The position numbers were made by a program, and so were the translations under genes. From Glaciimonas soli (GTDB taxonomy: Bacteria; Pseudomonadota; Gammaproteobacteria; Burkholderiales; Burkholderiaceae_D), in contig NZ_WINI01000001.1 of assembly GCF_009497155.1 (NCBI RefSeq), positions 310,001 through 374,000 of the forward strand: a DNA stretch of 64,000 nt, in the 5' to 3' direction. Under the pieces are notes generated by a model, which saw only the letters and a program-made list of their open reading frames with translations, ran no database searches and had not been told where the DNA came from. Below are positions 19,032-30,098 of the stretch, one piece after another. Position 1 is the stretch's first letter, and each line of letters opens with the position of its first letter.

Positions 19032-19904
19032 TTACGCTATAGACTCAGCGGGTTGATTTTGTAGCAATGCAAGCAAACGTGCGATTTCTTCGCGCATTTT
19101 GCGTCTATCTACAATCATGTCGACCGCGCCCTTAGTTTGGAGGAACTCCGCACGCTGGAAGCCTTCCGGCAGTTTTTCACGTACAGTATTTTCGATAACG
19201 CGTGGGCCAGCAAAACCAATCAGCGCTTTAGGCTCGGCAATCACCACATCACCCATAAATGCAAATGATGCTGAAACACCACCCATGGTCGGATCGGTTA
19301 GCACACTAATGAAAGGTAATTTCTTTTCAGATAATTTCGTCAGCATTGCTGTTGTTTTTGCCATTTGCATCAATGACAGCAAGCCTTCTTGCATGCGCGC
19401 GCCGCCGGTTGCAGTGAAGCAGATGAAAGGCACTTTTTGATCGAGTGCAGCTTGCGCACCACGCACAAAACGTTCGCCAACGACTGAGCCCATAGAGCCG
19501 CCCATGAATTCAAACTCAAAACACGCCACCACCACTGGCAGTGTCATGATCGAGCCGCCAAGAACGATCAGTGCATCAGTTTCACCTGTTGCCTCCATCG
19601 CTGCTTTCAGGCGTTCTGGATATTTTTTGCTATCTTTGAATTTAAGTGTATCAATTGGCAATGCTTCCTGGCCAATCTCATAACGTCCGCCCGCATCCAA
19701 CAATGCGTCGAGACGATCACGCGCGCGAATACGCAAGTGATGGCTGCATTTTGGACAGACATGAATATTTGATTCCAGATCCGTGCGATATAACACTGCT
19801 TCGCAAGATGGGCATTTCACCCATAGACCTTCAGGAATAGATTTACGGGTAGCCGAATCGCTACGCTGAATACGTGGGGGGAGTAATTTTTCTAGCCAGC
19901 TCAT
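19032..19904 (-). CDS. accD: Acetyl-CoA carboxylase carboxyltransferase subunit beta
   Basis: 290 residues. With AccA it transfers carboxyl from carboxybiotin to acetyl-CoA, the first step of fatty acid synthesis. The N-terminal C4 zinc finger is clear (CPSC at about 30 and CPKC near 52), then the carboxyltransferase core with [25 protein letters not shown] and [11 protein letters not shown]. The ATG at 19904 has AAGGAG 8 nt upstream. accA lies elsewhere in the same window (54778-55752), which is the usual split. Confidence 0.97.
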   Translation of the reverse strand: MSWLEKLLPPRIQRSDSATRKSIPEGLWVKCPSCEAVLYRTDLESNIHVCPKCSHHLRIRARDRLDALLDAGGRYEIGQEALPIDTLKFKDSKKYPERLKAAMEATGETDALIVLGGSIMTLPVVVACFEFEFMGGSMGSVVGERFVRGAQAALDQKVPFICFTATGGARMQEGLLSLMQMAKTTAMLTKLSEKKLPFISVLTDPTMGGVSASFAFMGDVVIAEPKALIGFAGPRVIENTVREKLPEGFQRAEFLQTKGAVDMIVDRRKMREEIARLLALLQNQPAESIA

Positions 19905-19966
19905 GGAGTAAGCTCCTTCAATTTTTTTACTTGCCGAATTGTACCTTCAACCCGCAAATGGCGATA

Positions 19967-20003
19967 GCTTATGCTTATTGCCTCAATGACAATAAGCATA
20001 AGC
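19967..20003. repeat. Perfect 14-bp inverted repeat between trpA and accD
   Basis: GCTTATGCTTATTG (19967-19980) and CAATAAGCATAAGC (19990-20003) pair perfectly around a 9-nt loop. It follows the trpA stop by 27 nt on the minus strand and has no T run after it, so it does not look like a standard terminator. It may stabilise the 3' end of trp mRNA. Confidence 0.7.
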
Positions 20004-20029
20004 GTCAATTATGATGATATAGACCGATT

Positions 20030-20827
20030 TTACTCATCCAGCGCTCGACGAATGCCGCTAATGAAAGTCTGTACAGCGGCCACAGCCTGCTCACGCGGGG
20101 TGTTTTCCAACTCTTGGATAATGCGGCTGCCGATCACCACTGCATCTGCTACTTTGGCAACGGCCTTGGCTGTCGCAGCATCACGAATACCAAAACCGAC
20201 GCCAATTGGCAATTTCACATGCTGATGAATAGCGGCAATTCGTTCCGAAACTTCATCAATATTAATATTGGCTGAACCAGTAACGCCTTTCAGTGAGACA
20301 TAGTAAGTAAACCCACCACCAATAGTTGCCACTTGTTTAATGCGCTCGTCGGTAGAGGTTGGTGCCAGCAAGAAAATGCAATCCATATCATGCGCCTGCA
20401 TTTTTTGCGCAAACTCCTCGCACTCTTCCGGCGGATAATCGACCACGATAGTGCCATCAACGCCAGCCTCTTTCGCTGCAGCGATAAACGCGTCAACACC
20501 CATACGCTCCAACGGATTTGCATATCCCATCAACACCACCGGCGTTGTGGTGTCTGTTTGTCGGAAAGCACGAACGTAGCCAAACACATCGTGCAGGCTG
20601 ACATTAAATTTGAGCGCGCGTTCGCATGCCCGCTGAATCACCGGCCCTTCGGCCATAGGATCAGAAAATGGCACGCCCAGCTCCAGAATGTTAGCGCCAC
20701 CGGCGACTAACGCATGCATTAGCGGCACAGTTAATTCCGGCGCAGGATCACCGGCGGTGATGAAAGGAATTAATCCCTTCTTCTTGTTCGCAGCGAGCGC
20801 TGCGAATGTTGCTTGGATTCTTGACAT
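20030..20827 (-). CDS. trpA: Tryptophan synthase alpha subunit
   Basis: 265 residues. It cleaves indole-3-glycerol phosphate and channels indole to TrpB. The TIM-barrel landmarks are [31 protein letters not shown] (catalytic Glu and Asp), and the phosphate-binding glycines in [17 protein letters not shown]. No clear Shine-Dalgarno sequence precedes the ATG at 20827; the gene lies 60 nt after trpB with a palindromic hairpin in the gap. Confidence 0.97.
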   Translation of the reverse strand: MSRIQATFAALAANKKKGLIPFITAGDPAPELTVPLMHALVAGGANILELGVPFSDPMAEGPVIQRACERALKFNVSLHDVFGYVRAFRQTDTTTPVVLMGYANPLERMGVDAFIAAAKEAGVDGTIVVDYPPEECEEFAQKMQAHDMDCIFLLAPTSTDERIKQVATIGGGFTYYVSLKGVTGSANINIDEVSERIAAIHQHVKLPIGVGFGIRDAATAKAVAKVADAVVIGSRIIQELENTPREQAVAAVQTFISGIRRALDE

Positions 20828-20856
20828 AGTTTTTTTGAATAGGTTCGTTATTTAAG

Positions 20857-20882
20857 CCCTTCTCCCGCATGCGAGAGAAGGG
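20857..20882. repeat. Palindromic hairpin between trpB and trpA
   Basis: CCCTTCTC (20857-20864) pairs with GAGAAGGG (20875-20882), and the central CGCATGCG is itself a palindrome. It resembles the CCCTCTC..GAGAGGG class of small dispersed palindromes common in Burkholderiales genomes, and the copy at 54728-54762 is similar. Confidence 0.65.
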
Positions 20883-20887
20883 ATAAA

Positions 20888-22105
20888 TCAGTTGGTGTCT
20901 GACAGCTTCAACCGTTCCTGAACGGTATGCATATCCTTGTCACCACGGCCAGACAAATTAGCCAGAATGATTTGATCTTTCGGCAAAGTCGCGGCCAATT
21001 TGGCGGCATATGCCAATGCATGACTCGATTCCAGTGCGGGGATAATGCCTTCGATGCGACAGCAAGTGTGGAATGCGGCCAGGGCTTCATCATCGCTGAT
21101 GGTTTCGTATGTCGCTCGCCCGGAATCTTTTAACCACGCATGTTCGGGACCTACGCCCGGATAATCCAATCCGGCAGAGACAGAATGCGTTTCGATGATT
21201 TGACCATTCTCATCTTGCAGAAGATAAGTACGATTGCCGTGCAACACGCCCGGCGAACCGGCAGTCAAAGACGCGGCATGCTTACCACTGCCCAAACCCT
21301 CACCCGCGGCTTCTACGCCGACCAAACGTACATCATGATGATCTATGTACGGGTAAAAAATCCCCATCGCATTGGAACCACCGCCGATACAGGCAACGAC
21401 GTAATCAGGCTGGCGGCTGGCGATTTCTGGCATTTGCACCAGACACTCTTGCCCTATCACACATTGGAAATCGCGCACCATCATTGGATAAGGATGCGGT
21501 CCTGCAACTGTGCCAATAATGTAGAAAGTATTTTCAACGTTGGTCACCCAATCGCGCATGGCTTCGTTGAGCGCATCCTTCAAGGTCTTTGAACCGGATT
21601 CGACAGGCACCACTTTGGCACCAAGTAAATTCATCCGATAGACGTTTTGCATTTGACGCTTGACGTCTTCGCTACCCATGTAGACCACGCATTCCAGACC
21701 GAAACGCGCACAAATTGTTGCTGTTGCCACGCCATGTTGGCCAGCGCCGGTTTCCGCGATGATGCGCTTTTTCCCCATGCGTTTGGCGAGTAAGGCTTGG
21801 CCAATGACGTTGTTGATTTTGTGCGCGCCAGTATGATTCAAATCTTCACGCTTGAAGTAAATCTGTGCGCCGCCCATTTGCTCAGACCAACGCTTTGCGT
21901 GATAAATCGGGCTGGGACGACCGACAAAATGCTTAAGTTCGCTATGAAACTCAGCTAAAAATTGTGGCTCGTTTTGATAATGCGCATAAGCTTGCGTCAA
22001 CTCATCTAGCGCCTGGGTCAGCGTTTCTGAAACGAAGCTACCGCCATATTTGCCAAAGTGGCCTTTGGCATCCGGAAAATTGTAATGCTGACTTGGTTCT
22101 TTCAT
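20888..22105 (-). CDS. trpB: Tryptophan synthase beta subunit
   Basis: 405 residues from the ATG at 22105; a GTG two codons upstream is possible. PLP enzyme joining indole and serine to give tryptophan. The PLP-lysine is in [15 protein letters not shown] (about 88-92), the glycine loop is GGGSNAMG, and [12 protein letters not shown] is the usual block. It starts 18 nt after trpF. trpF-trpB-trpA form one minus-strand unit; the other trp genes are not in the window. Confidence 0.97.
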   Translation of the reverse strand: MKEPSQHYNFPDAKGHFGKYGGSFVSETLTQALDELTQAYAHYQNEPQFLAEFHSELKHFVGRPSPIYHAKRWSEQMGGAQIYFKREDLNHTGAHKINNVIGQALLAKRMGKKRIIAETGAGQHGVATATICARFGLECVVYMGSEDVKRQMQNVYRMNLLGAKVVPVESGSKTLKDALNEAMRDWVTNVENTFYIIGTVAGPHPYPMMVRDFQCVIGQECLVQMPEIASRQPDYVVACIGGGSNAMGIFYPYIDHHDVRLVGVEAAGEGLGSGKHAASLTAGSPGVLHGNRTYLLQDENGQIIETHSVSAGLDYPGVGPEHAWLKDSGRATYETISDDEALAAFHTCCRIEGIIPALESSHALAYAAKLAATLPKDQIILANLSGRGDKDMHTVQERLKLSDTN

Positions 22106-22122
22106 GATCACTCTCTCTACAC

Positions 22123-22791
22123 CTAATTTGAACTCGCATCCGCCTGACGTACCGCGGCAATAAATGCACGGATTTTGGCGACGTCTTTAATGCCCTTGCT
22201 TTGTTCAACACCACTGCTGATATCGACCGCATAGGGACGTACGCGCACCACCGCGTCAGTCGCGTTTTGTACGCTCAAGCCACCACTTAAAACGACCTGA
22301 GGCGCGAGTTCTTTTGGAATGAGAGACCAATCAAATACCTTTCCACTACCGCCGTAACCATCAACCAGCGTATCAAGCAATAAACCGGCAAACAAACGAC
22401 TACCAGCGCGATAGTCATGTGCGTATTTTATCAAATCATCGGCTACTGTAGCAGTTCCTACCCGCATAGCGCGAATAAAGGGCCGATTAGCGGCATTTGC
22501 CGCTGAATCACACTGCGCCACGGTTTCATCGCCATGAAATTGCAATAGTGACAGCGGCGCTTGCTGCACTGTTGCCACAACCTCGTCGGCACTGGCATTT
22601 ACAAACAACCCAACTGCGGTGATAAATGGCGGCAATAAGCGAATTAACTCGGCCGCCCGTTGCGGCGTAACATAACGCGGACTTTTAGGGTAAAACACAA
22701 AGCCAATAGCATCAGCGCCAGCAGCGACGGCTTCTGCGAGGTCTTGCTCTCGAGTTATGCCACAGATTTTGATACGGGTACGATGTGTCAT
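22123..22791 (-). CDS. trpF: Phosphoribosylanthranilate isomerase
   Basis: 222 residues from the ATG at 22791 ([17 protein letters not shown]), which matches the family start; an ATG at 22818 gives nine extra residues. It isomerises N-phosphoribosylanthranilate to CdRP. Cys in KICGITR and Asp in [16 protein letters not shown] are the catalytic pair. Downstream of truA with a short gap, as in many betaproteobacteria. Confidence 0.95.
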   Translation of the reverse strand: MTHRTRIKICGITREQDLAEAVAAGADAIGFVFYPKSPRYVTPQRAAELIRLLPPFITAVGLFVNASADEVVATVQQAPLSLLQFHGDETVAQCDSAANAANRPFIRAMRVGTATVADDLIKYAHDYRAGSRLFAGLLLDTLVDGYGGSGKVFDWSLIPKELAPQVVLSGGLSVQNATDAVVRVRPYAVDISSGVEQSKGIKDVAKIRAFIAAVRQADASSN

Positions 22792-22840
22792 ATAGTTTAT
22801 TTCACCATGCTTGCGCATTTATTACCAGAAGAACAAAAAA

Positions 22841-23659
22841 TCAAAGCCAAGGCAAGACGCTGCTTTCTTCTTGCGGCAGATTCCATTTTTTGTCGTACTC
22901 CACTTTACCCAAATAAAGTCCATCCGGCATGAATGTTGGTGCAGCCAAGCTGCGATCTTGCTGTACTAACAACTCAGCTATCCAGGCAGCGGACTCTTTA
23001 CCATTGCCGACAAAAATCAACGCACCAATCATGTTACGCACCATGTGATGCAAAAATGCATTCGCACGTAATGTAAAGACAATTAATGATCCGTGTTGTT
23101 CAATTTTTACTTCATGCATGGTACGAATCGGCGATGCAGCTTGGCATTCAATCGCCCGAAATGCTGAGAAATCATGCGTGCCAATAAAGTAATGAGCGGC
23201 TTCCCGCATGCGCTCTACATCCAACGGACGGAACGCCCAGCCGACTTTGTTCGCTAAGATTGGGGAGCGTACTGGGTGGTTATAGAGCAAATAATGATAG
23301 GTCCGCGCAGTGGCGCTAAAGCGTGCATGAAATTGCAAATTGCCGTCAACATGATCCGGTACCTCAGCATGCGGTACTTCACTTGCCCAGCGCACAGCAA
23401 TCGATGGCGGCAAAAAAGCATTTAAACCACGTACCCAAGACGACAATGAACGCGTCAATTCAGTATCAAAATGCACCACTTGTTCCAGCGCATGTACACC
23501 GGCATCAGTACGGCCAGCGCAGATAGTAGGCACTTTGCCTTGGGTAAATTTCGCTAAGGCAAACTCCAGCTTATCCTGAACTGTCTGGCCACTCGGTTGT
23601 GTTTGCCATCCTTGCCAGGGAGTGCCGTCATATTGCACGCCGAGAACGATACGTTTCAC
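22841..23659 (-). CDS. truA: tRNA pseudouridine(38-40) synthase
   Basis: 272 residues. It converts U38-U40 in the anticodon arm to pseudouridine. The catalytic aspartate is in CAGRTDAGVHALEQVVHF (about 48-65). The start is GTG at 23659 with GGAG 5 nt upstream. It lies between fimV and trpF, a gene order widely kept in Pseudomonas and Burkholderiales. Confidence 0.96.
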   Translation of the reverse strand: MKRIVLGVQYDGTPWQGWQTQPSGQTVQDKLEFALAKFTQGKVPTICAGRTDAGVHALEQVVHFDTELTRSLSSWVRGLNAFLPPSIAVRWASEVPHAEVPDHVDGNLQFHARFSATARTYHYLLYNHPVRSPILANKVGWAFRPLDVERMREAAHYFIGTHDFSAFRAIECQAASPIRTMHEVKIEQHGSLIVFTLRANAFLHHMVRNMIGALIFVGNGKESAAWIAELLVQQDRSLAAPTFMPDGLYLGKVEYDKKWNLPQEESSVLPWL

Positions 23660-23717
23660 ACCTGCTCCATATTGTCAAAACGCGTAAGCATACTTGAGTT
23701 TATCTGCATTGGCCCGC

Positions 23718-23753
23718 AAAAAAGCAAACGGGCGCAAGCATCATGCCGCGCCC
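23718..23753 (-). terminator. Probable terminator after fimV
   Basis: On the minus strand GGGCGC pairs with GCGCCC (plus 23748-23753 and 23730-23735) around a 12-nt loop, followed by GTTTGCTTTTTT. It is about 55 nt past the fimV stop. The T run is interrupted, so efficiency is uncertain. Confidence 0.55.
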
Positions 23754-23806
23754 ATCGAAATTCAGATGCCAGGATGTAAATCCCAGCATAAGGATTGTTG
23801 ATTAAA

Positions 23807-26806
23807 TTATGCCAATTTGCTCAATAAAGCTTTAGCACTCTCCAATTGTTCTGCATTACCGCCTTTAACAACCTCTTCCAACAATTCACGCGCGCCATCT
23901 GTGTCGCCAATTTCTTGATAAGCAACGGCCAGATCCAATTTTGTTGCCATCTCAGGATTGTGGTGATCGCTCGTTACTTCCTTAGCAACTTCGTGCGACG
24001 CCACTGGTACCGCTGGCGATACTAAATGGATCGCGCTGGCATGAGCAACTTCCGCGACAGGTGATACTTTTGAATCTGAGTCCAAATCCAAATTCACATC
24101 TGACAATTTATATTCAACATTACCAGATACTGGTGGTGTCGGAATTGCGGTATCAACATGTACGACGGATGGTGCATCAGCTTTAACCGATGCAACATTC
24201 ACTCTGGAAGAGTTGTTGAGCATCGGCTCATATTTGTATTGCGTTCCTAGGTAATGAGGAAACGTCGTCGTTGCGAAATCAACCGTTTCATCCGATGGCA
24301 AATCATCATGCGTGCTGACCAATGTCTCTTGCAACGGCTTAGAGTCCAACTCAAAGTCCAGGGCATCAAACATTGCCTTATTTGCCGCCAATGGCATCAC
24401 CAATGTATCTTGATTACTCGCCGGACGACTATTTCCCGCATGATCAAAATCTATCTCATGATGCATAGAAAACGGCTCGGTAGCTGGACCATTGGCCGTC
24501 AATACAGGCAAATCGAATATCGGCTCTTGTGCTGCAGTCGACACTGGCGCCACTGGCGTGGCTGCGATGACTGGCGCAACGGCTGCTACAGTTGCGGCTG
24601 CAACGACCGGCGCGACTGGCGCAGCAACGTGTGCCGGCTGATTTGCTGGTACCGCTGTCCCAATTGAATTCGCATTGCCATATAGCGGATTAGCAGGAGC
24701 AATAGATGCTCCTAGCAGTGCAACCTGCTGCCAATCTTCACCTTCACCGTGGGTCAGGCTATACAGTTCGGTAGCAAGGCCTTCAAAGGCACGTGTATCC
24801 TTGCGAGCAGCATAGATTTCCAATAACTTGACGCGAATAGCATTACGACCGGGCTGGTTGCGCAACGCCTCTTTCAAAATTTCTTCGGCTTGCGCATCGC
24901 GGCCATAGGCGATGTAAACGTCCGCTTCTGCAACCGGATCAACGTTGGTATCGAGATGGCTAACTGACGGCACGAAATTCGAATTAAAAATACTATTTTT
25001 AGTATCGACACTTTGACCACCGGTTGAACCAAACAACGAGTTTGTCTTCAAAGCAGAGTTAGTTGCCGGATCGCCGTTTGTATTCAAAAAAGCCAGTTGT
25101 TGCTTGCGACGAATACGGCTGATACCCAGACCACCGAGTAACAGTGCTAACACACCTGCAGCAGGAAGCAAGAACGGATTATCAGTTAAGCCACTGAAAA
25201 AGCCTGGCGCTTCCGCAGGTGCAACTGGAGCGGCTTTTGGTTTCACTACTGGCTTGACCGGCGCAGCTGGAGCTATTGCCGGAGCAACCGCAGTCGAACT
25301 AGCTGCTGCAGCTGTAGCAGCAGCGGAAGCACTAGCTGCATCAGTTGCGGTCGCTGCGGCCGGAGTAGACGCGCTTGCCGCTGTATTTGCTGAGGCTGGA
25401 GTTACTGCCGCAGCGACTGGTGCCACAACAGCGGCTACAGGCGCTGCGGTGGCAGCCGGTGCAACTGGCTTAACCGCGCTTGCTTGCTTTTGCAAATCAT
25501 CTAAATTTTTGTTTTTTACTTCCAGGACCTTTTGCAAATCGCTGACATTTTTTTCCAACAGCTTGATCTTCGCATCTGCATCCGCAGCAGCTCTTTCATG
25601 CGCAACTTTTTCTTCGTTGGCTGCCGCTAAGCTTGCCGCTAATTTGGCATCTGCGGTTGCACCTGAAGCATTGGTAGCACCAGAGCGAGACAAGGTTAAT
25701 TTATCTTTGGCGCCTTCAGTCGGGCTGGCTTTTTCTTCCACTTTTGCTGTGATTTTCCCACCGGCACTTTGCTTGGATGGCTCACTCTTTTCCGCTGAGG
25801 ATGAGGCTACTTGGGCAGCTAAAGTACTACGATAATTTTTGAAATCTTTAGACTGCGCAAGAACCAGACCTTTGGCTTCGGTTTTGTTGATACTGCTTGC
25901 GCTGCCTGCATCCGGTATCGATAAAATTTGACCGCTGCGCAAACGATTCATGTTGCCGTCAATGAATGCCTGCTTATTGCTGCGATACATCGCCACCAAC
26001 ATTTGATCCAATGAAATGCTGCCAGACAGATTTTGGCCGGCAATACTTGCCAGAGTGTCACCTTGCTTCACGCGATAGCTGTTCGCCGATTTTGCTGTTG
26101 CAGCGTCGTCACTCTTAGCTACCGTTGATTTAGCAGTCGATTTTGTAGTATTGGCTGCAGTGCTATTTTTAACTGTTTTCTCAGCAACATACGATGCGCT
26201 CGTTCTATCGTTACGCGCGCCGGGAGGAATATCGACAGAATTGCTGAGTGGCGTGGTAGTAACGCCAGAAGTTGTCGCCGGCAGTGCTGGTGCTGGCGCA
26301 ACTGCTACTGATTTTGCGGCTTTGCTTGGCCGAGAGAATACTTGTGCACTTTGCGTAGTACGCGACTCAGCTGGATCCAGCATCAGCGTGTACTCTCTTA
26401 TTACCCGTGCCTTGGTGCCGCCCAACTCAACCAACACCTCAACGACAGGCTCGTTCATTGGCTGCGATGATGTAACACGAATAAAATTACGCGAACCACG
26501 TTGATCAACCGTGAACTGCAGTGCCATCAACGCCGGACTAAAATCAAGATTAGCCTGCTTGTAAACATCAACAGAAGCCAATTTCGCCGTTAATTGCCCT
26601 TCTTCGTCTTTCGCTACAGAAGTTAACTCTATTTCTGCTCGCAACGGTTGCCCTAAGGAGGACAACACCGTTAATTTCCCGAAACCTGCTGCTTGTGCGC
26701 CGGACATCAGTACCACCGCAGACAAAACGGCGGAACTAAGTGTTTTTAAGCCGCTAGAAATGAACTTATTTGTAGTGTGGTGAGACTTAGACGTGTTCTG
26801 TGACAT
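23807..26806 (-). CDS. fimV: FimV-like pole-organising protein
   Basis: About 999 residues from the ATG at 26806; the frame continues to a TTG 19 codons upstream. FimV organises the cell pole and supports type IV pilus function and twitching. Order of parts: signal region (SSAVLSAVVLMSGAQA), the FimV N-terminal block GFGKLTVLSSLGQPLRAEIEL, a LysM peptidoglycan-binding domain (SYRVKQGDTLASIA, about 245-300), a coiled coil (ADADAKIKLLEKNVSDLQ), a long Ala/Pro/Val-rich stretch, one transmembrane segment (LLPAAGVLALLLGGLGI near 545), an acidic cytoplasmic region and the C-terminal FimV motif (MATKLDLAVAYQEIGDTDGA). Divergence from other FimV proteins in the linker is expected. No Shine-Dalgarno is obvious at either start. 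Confidence 0.92.
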   Translation of the reverse strand: MSQNTSKSHHTTNKFISSGLKTLSSAVLSAVVLMSGAQAAGFGKLTVLSSLGQPLRAEIELTSVAKDEEGQLTAKLASVDVYKQANLDFSPALMALQFTVDQRGSRNFIRVTSSQPMNEPVVEVLVELGGTKARVIREYTLMLDPAESRTTQSAQVFSRPSKAAKSVAVAPAPALPATTSGVTTTPLSNSVDIPPGARNDRTSASYVAEKTVKNSTAANTTKSTAKSTVAKSDDAATAKSANSYRVKQGDTLASIAGQNLSGSISLDQMLVAMYRSNKQAFIDGNMNRLRSGQILSIPDAGSASSINKTEAKGLVLAQSKDFKNYRSTLAAQVASSSAEKSEPSKQSAGGKITAKVEEKASPTEGAKDKLTLSRSGATNASGATADAKLAASLAAANEEKVAHERAAADADAKIKLLEKNVSDLQKVLEVKNKNLDDLQKQASAVKPVAPAATAAPVAAVVAPVAAAVTPASANTAASASTPAAATATDAASASAAATAAAASSTAVAPAIAPAAPVKPVVKPKAAPVAPAEAPGFFSGLTDNPFLLPAAGVLALLLGGLGISRIRRKQQLAFLNTNGDPATNSALKTNSLFGSTGGQSVDTKNSIFNSNFVPSVSHLDTNVDPVAEADVYIAYGRDAQAEEILKEALRNQPGRNAIRVKLLEIYAARKDTRAFEGLATELYSLTHGEGEDWQQVALLGASIAPANPLYGNANSIGTAVPANQPAHVAAPVAPVVAAATVAAVAPVIAATPVAPVSTAAQEPIFDLPVLTANGPATEPFSMHHEIDFDHAGNSRPASNQDTLVMPLAANKAMFDALDFELDSKPLQETLVSTHDDLPSDETVDFATTTFPHYLGTQYKYEPMLNNSSRVNVASVKADAPSVVHVDTAIPTPPVSGNVEYKLSDVNLDLDSDSKVSPVAEVAHASAIHLVSPAVPVASHEVAKEVTSDHHNPEMATKLDLAVAYQEIGDTDGARELLEEVVKGGNAEQLESAKALLSKLA

Positions 26807-26958
26807 GGAAGGTATTCCGTTGGCGATGTTATTGAAAATCAATTCGTGTTTAATGCTATGCAAGTCGATCAGTATAAAAATATTGCCCTACATCAATGCT
26901 ATTCCAGAATTTTTAAAATAGCAACATCGACTTATCATTTCTACGAAAATTGCGGCTG

Positions 26959-27006
26959 CAAAAACACAAAACCCGCTATGAACGTACCATAAAGTCCGTA
27001 GCGGGT
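26959..27006 (-). terminator. Rho-independent terminator after asd
   Basis: ACCCGCTA (26971-26978) pairs with TAGCGGGT (26999-27006). On the minus strand the hairpin is followed by TTTGTGTTTTTG. It lies about 65 nt beyond the asd stop and separates the leu-asd block from fimV. Confidence 0.75.
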
Positions 27007-27070
27007 GTACTTTTTATAAATATTCTCTATGCATGGCAATATTGCGTTTGCTTATTTATTAAGTCAATTA

Positions 27071-28216
27071 TTACTTATCCAAAACGATGCGTAGCATGCG
27101 ACGCAACGGTTCAGCCGCACCCCACAACAATTGATCGCCAACTGTAAATGCCGACAAATAATCGCCGCCCATTTCCAATTTACGCAAGCGTCCAACCGGA
27201 ATTGTCAGGCTGCCAGTAACTGCCGCCGGGGTTAAATCGCGCATCGACGCTTCGCGCTCATTTGGTACCACTTTGACCCATTGGTTATTACTCGCAATGA
27301 TGTCGTTGATTTCATCCAGCGGCACATCTTTTTTCAGCTTGATCGTCAATGCTTGTGAATGGCAGCGCATAGCGCCGATCCGGATGCAGAGACCATCGAT
27401 CGGGATAACCGCTTTTGCTCCCCCTTCGGCATTGTTAAAACCAGGTCCGCGACCGAGAATCTTATTGGTTTCCGCACCAGCTTTCCATTCCTCTTTGGAT
27501 TGGCCATTGCCCAAATCCTTGTCGATCCACGGAATCAAATTGCCGCCTAATGGAACACCGAACTGCTTGACTTCCTCCGGCAACATATTCTGCTGCTTGC
27601 TCAATACTTTACGATCAATTTCCAAGATCGCTGATTTTGGATCATCCAGCAGCGCCTTGACTTCCGCATTGATAGAGCCAAATTGCGTTAACAATTCACG
27701 CATATGTTGCGCACCGCCGCCAGAAGCTGCCTGGTAAGTCATCGATGTCATCCACTCAATCATGTCGTGCTGAAACAACCCGCCCAGTCCCATCATCATG
27801 CAGGACACGGTGCAATTGCCACCGACGTAGTTTTTTACACCACGTGTCAAACCGTCTTTGATGACGTTCAAATTGACCGGATCAAGAACGATGATGGCAT
27901 CCTCTTTCATCCGTAACGTCGATGCCGCATCGATCCAATATCCGTTCCAGCCAGCTGCACGCAGCTTAGGAAAAATCTCACTAGTGTAGTCGCCGCCCTG
28001 ACAGGTAATAATAATTTCGCACTTCTTCAACGCTTCAATATCATTGGCATCTTTTAACGTTGTTTCGTTTTTCGCCATTGCAGGCGCTTTACCGCCAGTA
28101 TTGGAAGTTGAAAAAAATACCGGCTCGATATGGGAGAAATCGCCCTCTTCCTGCATACGCTGCATCAGGACCGAACCAACCATGCCACGCCAACCAACTA
28201 AACCAACCAGTTTCAT
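27071..28216 (-). CDS. asd: Aspartate-semialdehyde dehydrogenase
   Basis: 381 residues. It reduces aspartyl phosphate to the semialdehyde, the branch point to lysine, threonine and methionine. The NADP-binding N-terminus is [20 protein letters not shown] and the nucleophilic Cys is in [15 protein letters not shown]. Two adjacent ATGs begin the frame (28219 and 28216); GAGG lies 4 and 7 nt upstream respectively, so the second is preferred. The sequence is of the proteobacterial Asd1 type. It follows leuB by about 60 nt. lysC, which makes its substrate, is at 51708-52958. Confidence 0.96.
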   Translation of the reverse strand: MKLVGLVGWRGMVGSVLMQRMQEEGDFSHIEPVFFSTSNTGGKAPAMAKNETTLKDANDIEALKKCEIIITCQGGDYTSEIFPKLRAAGWNGYWIDAASTLRMKEDAIIVLDPVNLNVIKDGLTRGVKNYVGGNCTVSCMMMGLGGLFQHDMIEWMTSMTYQAASGGGAQHMRELLTQFGSINAEVKALLDDPKSAILEIDRKVLSKQQNMLPEEVKQFGVPLGGNLIPWIDKDLGNGQSKEEWKAGAETNKILGRGPGFNNAEGGAKAVIPIDGLCIRIGAMRCHSQALTIKLKKDVPLDEINDIIASNNQWVKVVPNEREASMRDLTPAAVTGSLTIPVGRLRKLEMGGDYLSAFTVGDQLLWGAAEPLRRMLRIVLDK

Positions 28217-28280
28217 CATTTTTCCTCAAAGGGTATTTGGAGATGATCGCCTCTGCGATCATCAATCTGTATTACGACGA

Positions 28281-29354
28281 TTACTTAGCTAGTGCTTTTA
28301 CCACTGCTGCTCCCATCTCCGACGTGCTGACCTTGGTAGTGCCAGCTTCAAAGATATCTGCGGTGCGCAAACCTTGCGCTAAAACTTTTTTCACGGCGGC
28401 TTCCACGCGATCAGCCTGCTCTGCTTTGTTCAGCGAGAAGCGCAACATCATGGCTGCTGACAAAATTGTCGCTAACGGATTAGCGATACCTTTACCCGCA
28501 ATATCCGGCGCCGAACCGTGCGATGGCTCGTACAAACCTTTGTTATTTGCATCCAATGACGCCGATGGCAGCATGCCAATCGAACCGGTCAGCATCGCTG
28601 CAGCGTCAGACAAAATATCGCCAAACATATTACCAGTGACGATTACATCAAATTTTTTCGGTGCACGTACCAATTGCATCGCCGCGTTATCTACATACAT
28701 ATGCTCCAACGCGACATCCGGGTATTCCTGATGTACATCGGTAACAATATCACGCCAGAACTGGAACGTTTCCAGTACGTTAGCTTTATCCACGCTAGTT
28801 AAGCGTTTGTCGCGTTTTTGCGCCGTTTGGAAAGCCACGTGAGCGATACGACGGATTTCCGTTTCCGCATAACGCATGGTATCGAAACCTTCACGCTCAC
28901 CTTTAAAAGCGCCATCCGGAGATGTACGTACACCGCGCGGCTGTCCAAAATAAATATCACCAGTCAATTCGCGAATAATCAGGATATCCAGGCCAGATAC
29001 TACTTCTGGCTTCAAAGTCGATGCGCCCGCCAACTCAGGATACAAGATCGCTGGACGTAAATTAGCAAACAGACCTAAGTTTTTACGCAAACCTAAAATC
29101 GCTTGCTCCGGACGCAACGCACGCTCTAATGAATCGTATTTATAGTCGCCGACAGCGCCGAACAAAACGGCATCAGCTTCTTTTGCCAGTTTTAAAGTGC
29201 CGTCTGGTAGCGGGTGACCATGCGCAGCATAACCGGCGCCACCGACAACAGCCGTTTCAAGTTCAAATTTTTCGTCTAACGCGTTAAGTACATTTACTGC
29301 TTGTTCAACGATTTCCGGACCGATGCCATCACCAGGCAATATTGCAATTTTCAT
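28281..29354 (-). CDS. leuB: 3-isopropylmalate dehydrogenase
   Basis: 357 residues. It oxidises and decarboxylates 3-isopropylmalate in leucine synthesis, using [21 protein letters not shown] at the start, [27 protein letters not shown] and the metal site in [17 protein letters not shown] all fit. The C-terminal [18 protein letters not shown] is the nucleotide-binding block. Third enzyme gene of the leuC-leuD-leuB series, about 95 nt after leuD. Confidence 0.97.
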   Translation of the reverse strand: MKIAILPGDGIGPEIVEQAVNVLNALDEKFELETAVVGGAGYAAHGHPLPDGTLKLAKEADAVLFGAVGDYKYDSLERALRPEQAILGLRKNLGLFANLRPAILYPELAGASTLKPEVVSGLDILIIRELTGDIYFGQPRGVRTSPDGAFKGEREGFDTMRYAETEIRRIAHVAFQTAQKRDKRLTSVDKANVLETFQFWRDIVTDVHQEYPDVALEHMYVDNAAMQLVRAPKKFDVIVTGNMFGDILSDAAAMLTGSIGMLPSASLDANNKGLYEPSHGSAPDIAGKGIANPLATILSAAMMLRFSLNKAEQADRVEAAVKKVLAQGLRTADIFEAGTTKVSTSEMGAAVVKALAK

Positions 29355-29450
29355 GTTGTTTCAACTTATCTAAAAATGACGGGCTGATGTTCCGTAATCA
29401 CAAATCGGGCCATTGCTACAAATCCGCTGTTGCGCAACATCAGTGACGAA

Positions 29451-30098
29451 TTAAATCGCGTTTGCCAACCAAGGCTGCTCAAACAAATGTTTTTCTTCGA
29501 ATGCACGTATCTTGTCGGCCTGACGCAAGGTCAGACCAATATCGTCCAAACCATTTAACAAACAGTATTTACGGAACTCACCAACTTCAAATGGATAGCT
29601 CAAACTACCATTGTCAGTACGCACCACTTGCGCCTCTAAATCAACAATCAAACGGTAGCCAGGGAATGCTTTGACCTCATCGAATAGACGATCGATTTGC
29701 GCTTCCGGCAGCACGATAGGGAGCAAGCCATTCTTGAAGCAGTTGTTAAAGAAAATATCAGCAAAACTAGGCGCAATCACTGCGCGAAAGCCGTATTGAT
29801 CCAGTGCCCAAGGCGCATGCTCACGCGACGAACCGCAACCAAAATTTTTACGCGTCAATAAAATTGAAGCGCCTTGATAACGCGCCTGATTCAAGACGAA
29901 ATCCGGATTCAATGGACGATGGGTATTATCCATCCCGGGCGCACCATGATTCAGATAACGCCACTCGTCAAACAGATTTGGGCCGAAACCGGTACGTTTA
30001 ATCGATTTTAAAAACTGCTTAGGGATGATCGCGTCGGTATCAACGTTGGCTCTATCCAACGGTGCTACCAACCCATCCAAGACTGTAAATTTATTCAT
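29451..30098 (-). CDS. leuD: 3-isopropylmalate dehydratase small subunit
   Basis: 215 residues. With LeuC it isomerises 2- to 3-isopropylmalate. [18 protein letters not shown] and [14 protein letters not shown] are the swivel-domain marks. Its ATG overlaps the stop of the upstream small lipoprotein gene by one base (TAATG), so the two are translationally linked. Confidence 0.97.
   Translation of the reverse strand: MNKFTVLDGLVAPLDRANVDTDAIIPKQFLKSIKRTGFGPNLFDEWRYLNHGAPGMDNTHRPLNPDFVLNQARYQGASILLTRKNFGCGSSREHAPWALDQYGFRAVIAPSFADIFFNNCFKNGLLPIVLPEAQIDRLFDEVKAFPGYRLIVDLEAQVVRTDNGSLSYPFEVGEFRKYCLLNGLDDIGLTLRQADKIRAFEEKHLFEQPWLANAI

Noticed and set aside
22792-22840. trp leader peptide or attenuator before trpF
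   Set aside because: The gap to truA is under 50 nt and holds no Trp-codon run or competing stems.
25104-25835. 243-codon plus-strand Ala-rich frame
   Set aside because: It mirrors the Ala/Pro-rich linker of fimV on the other strand; such shadows are expected from biased composition.
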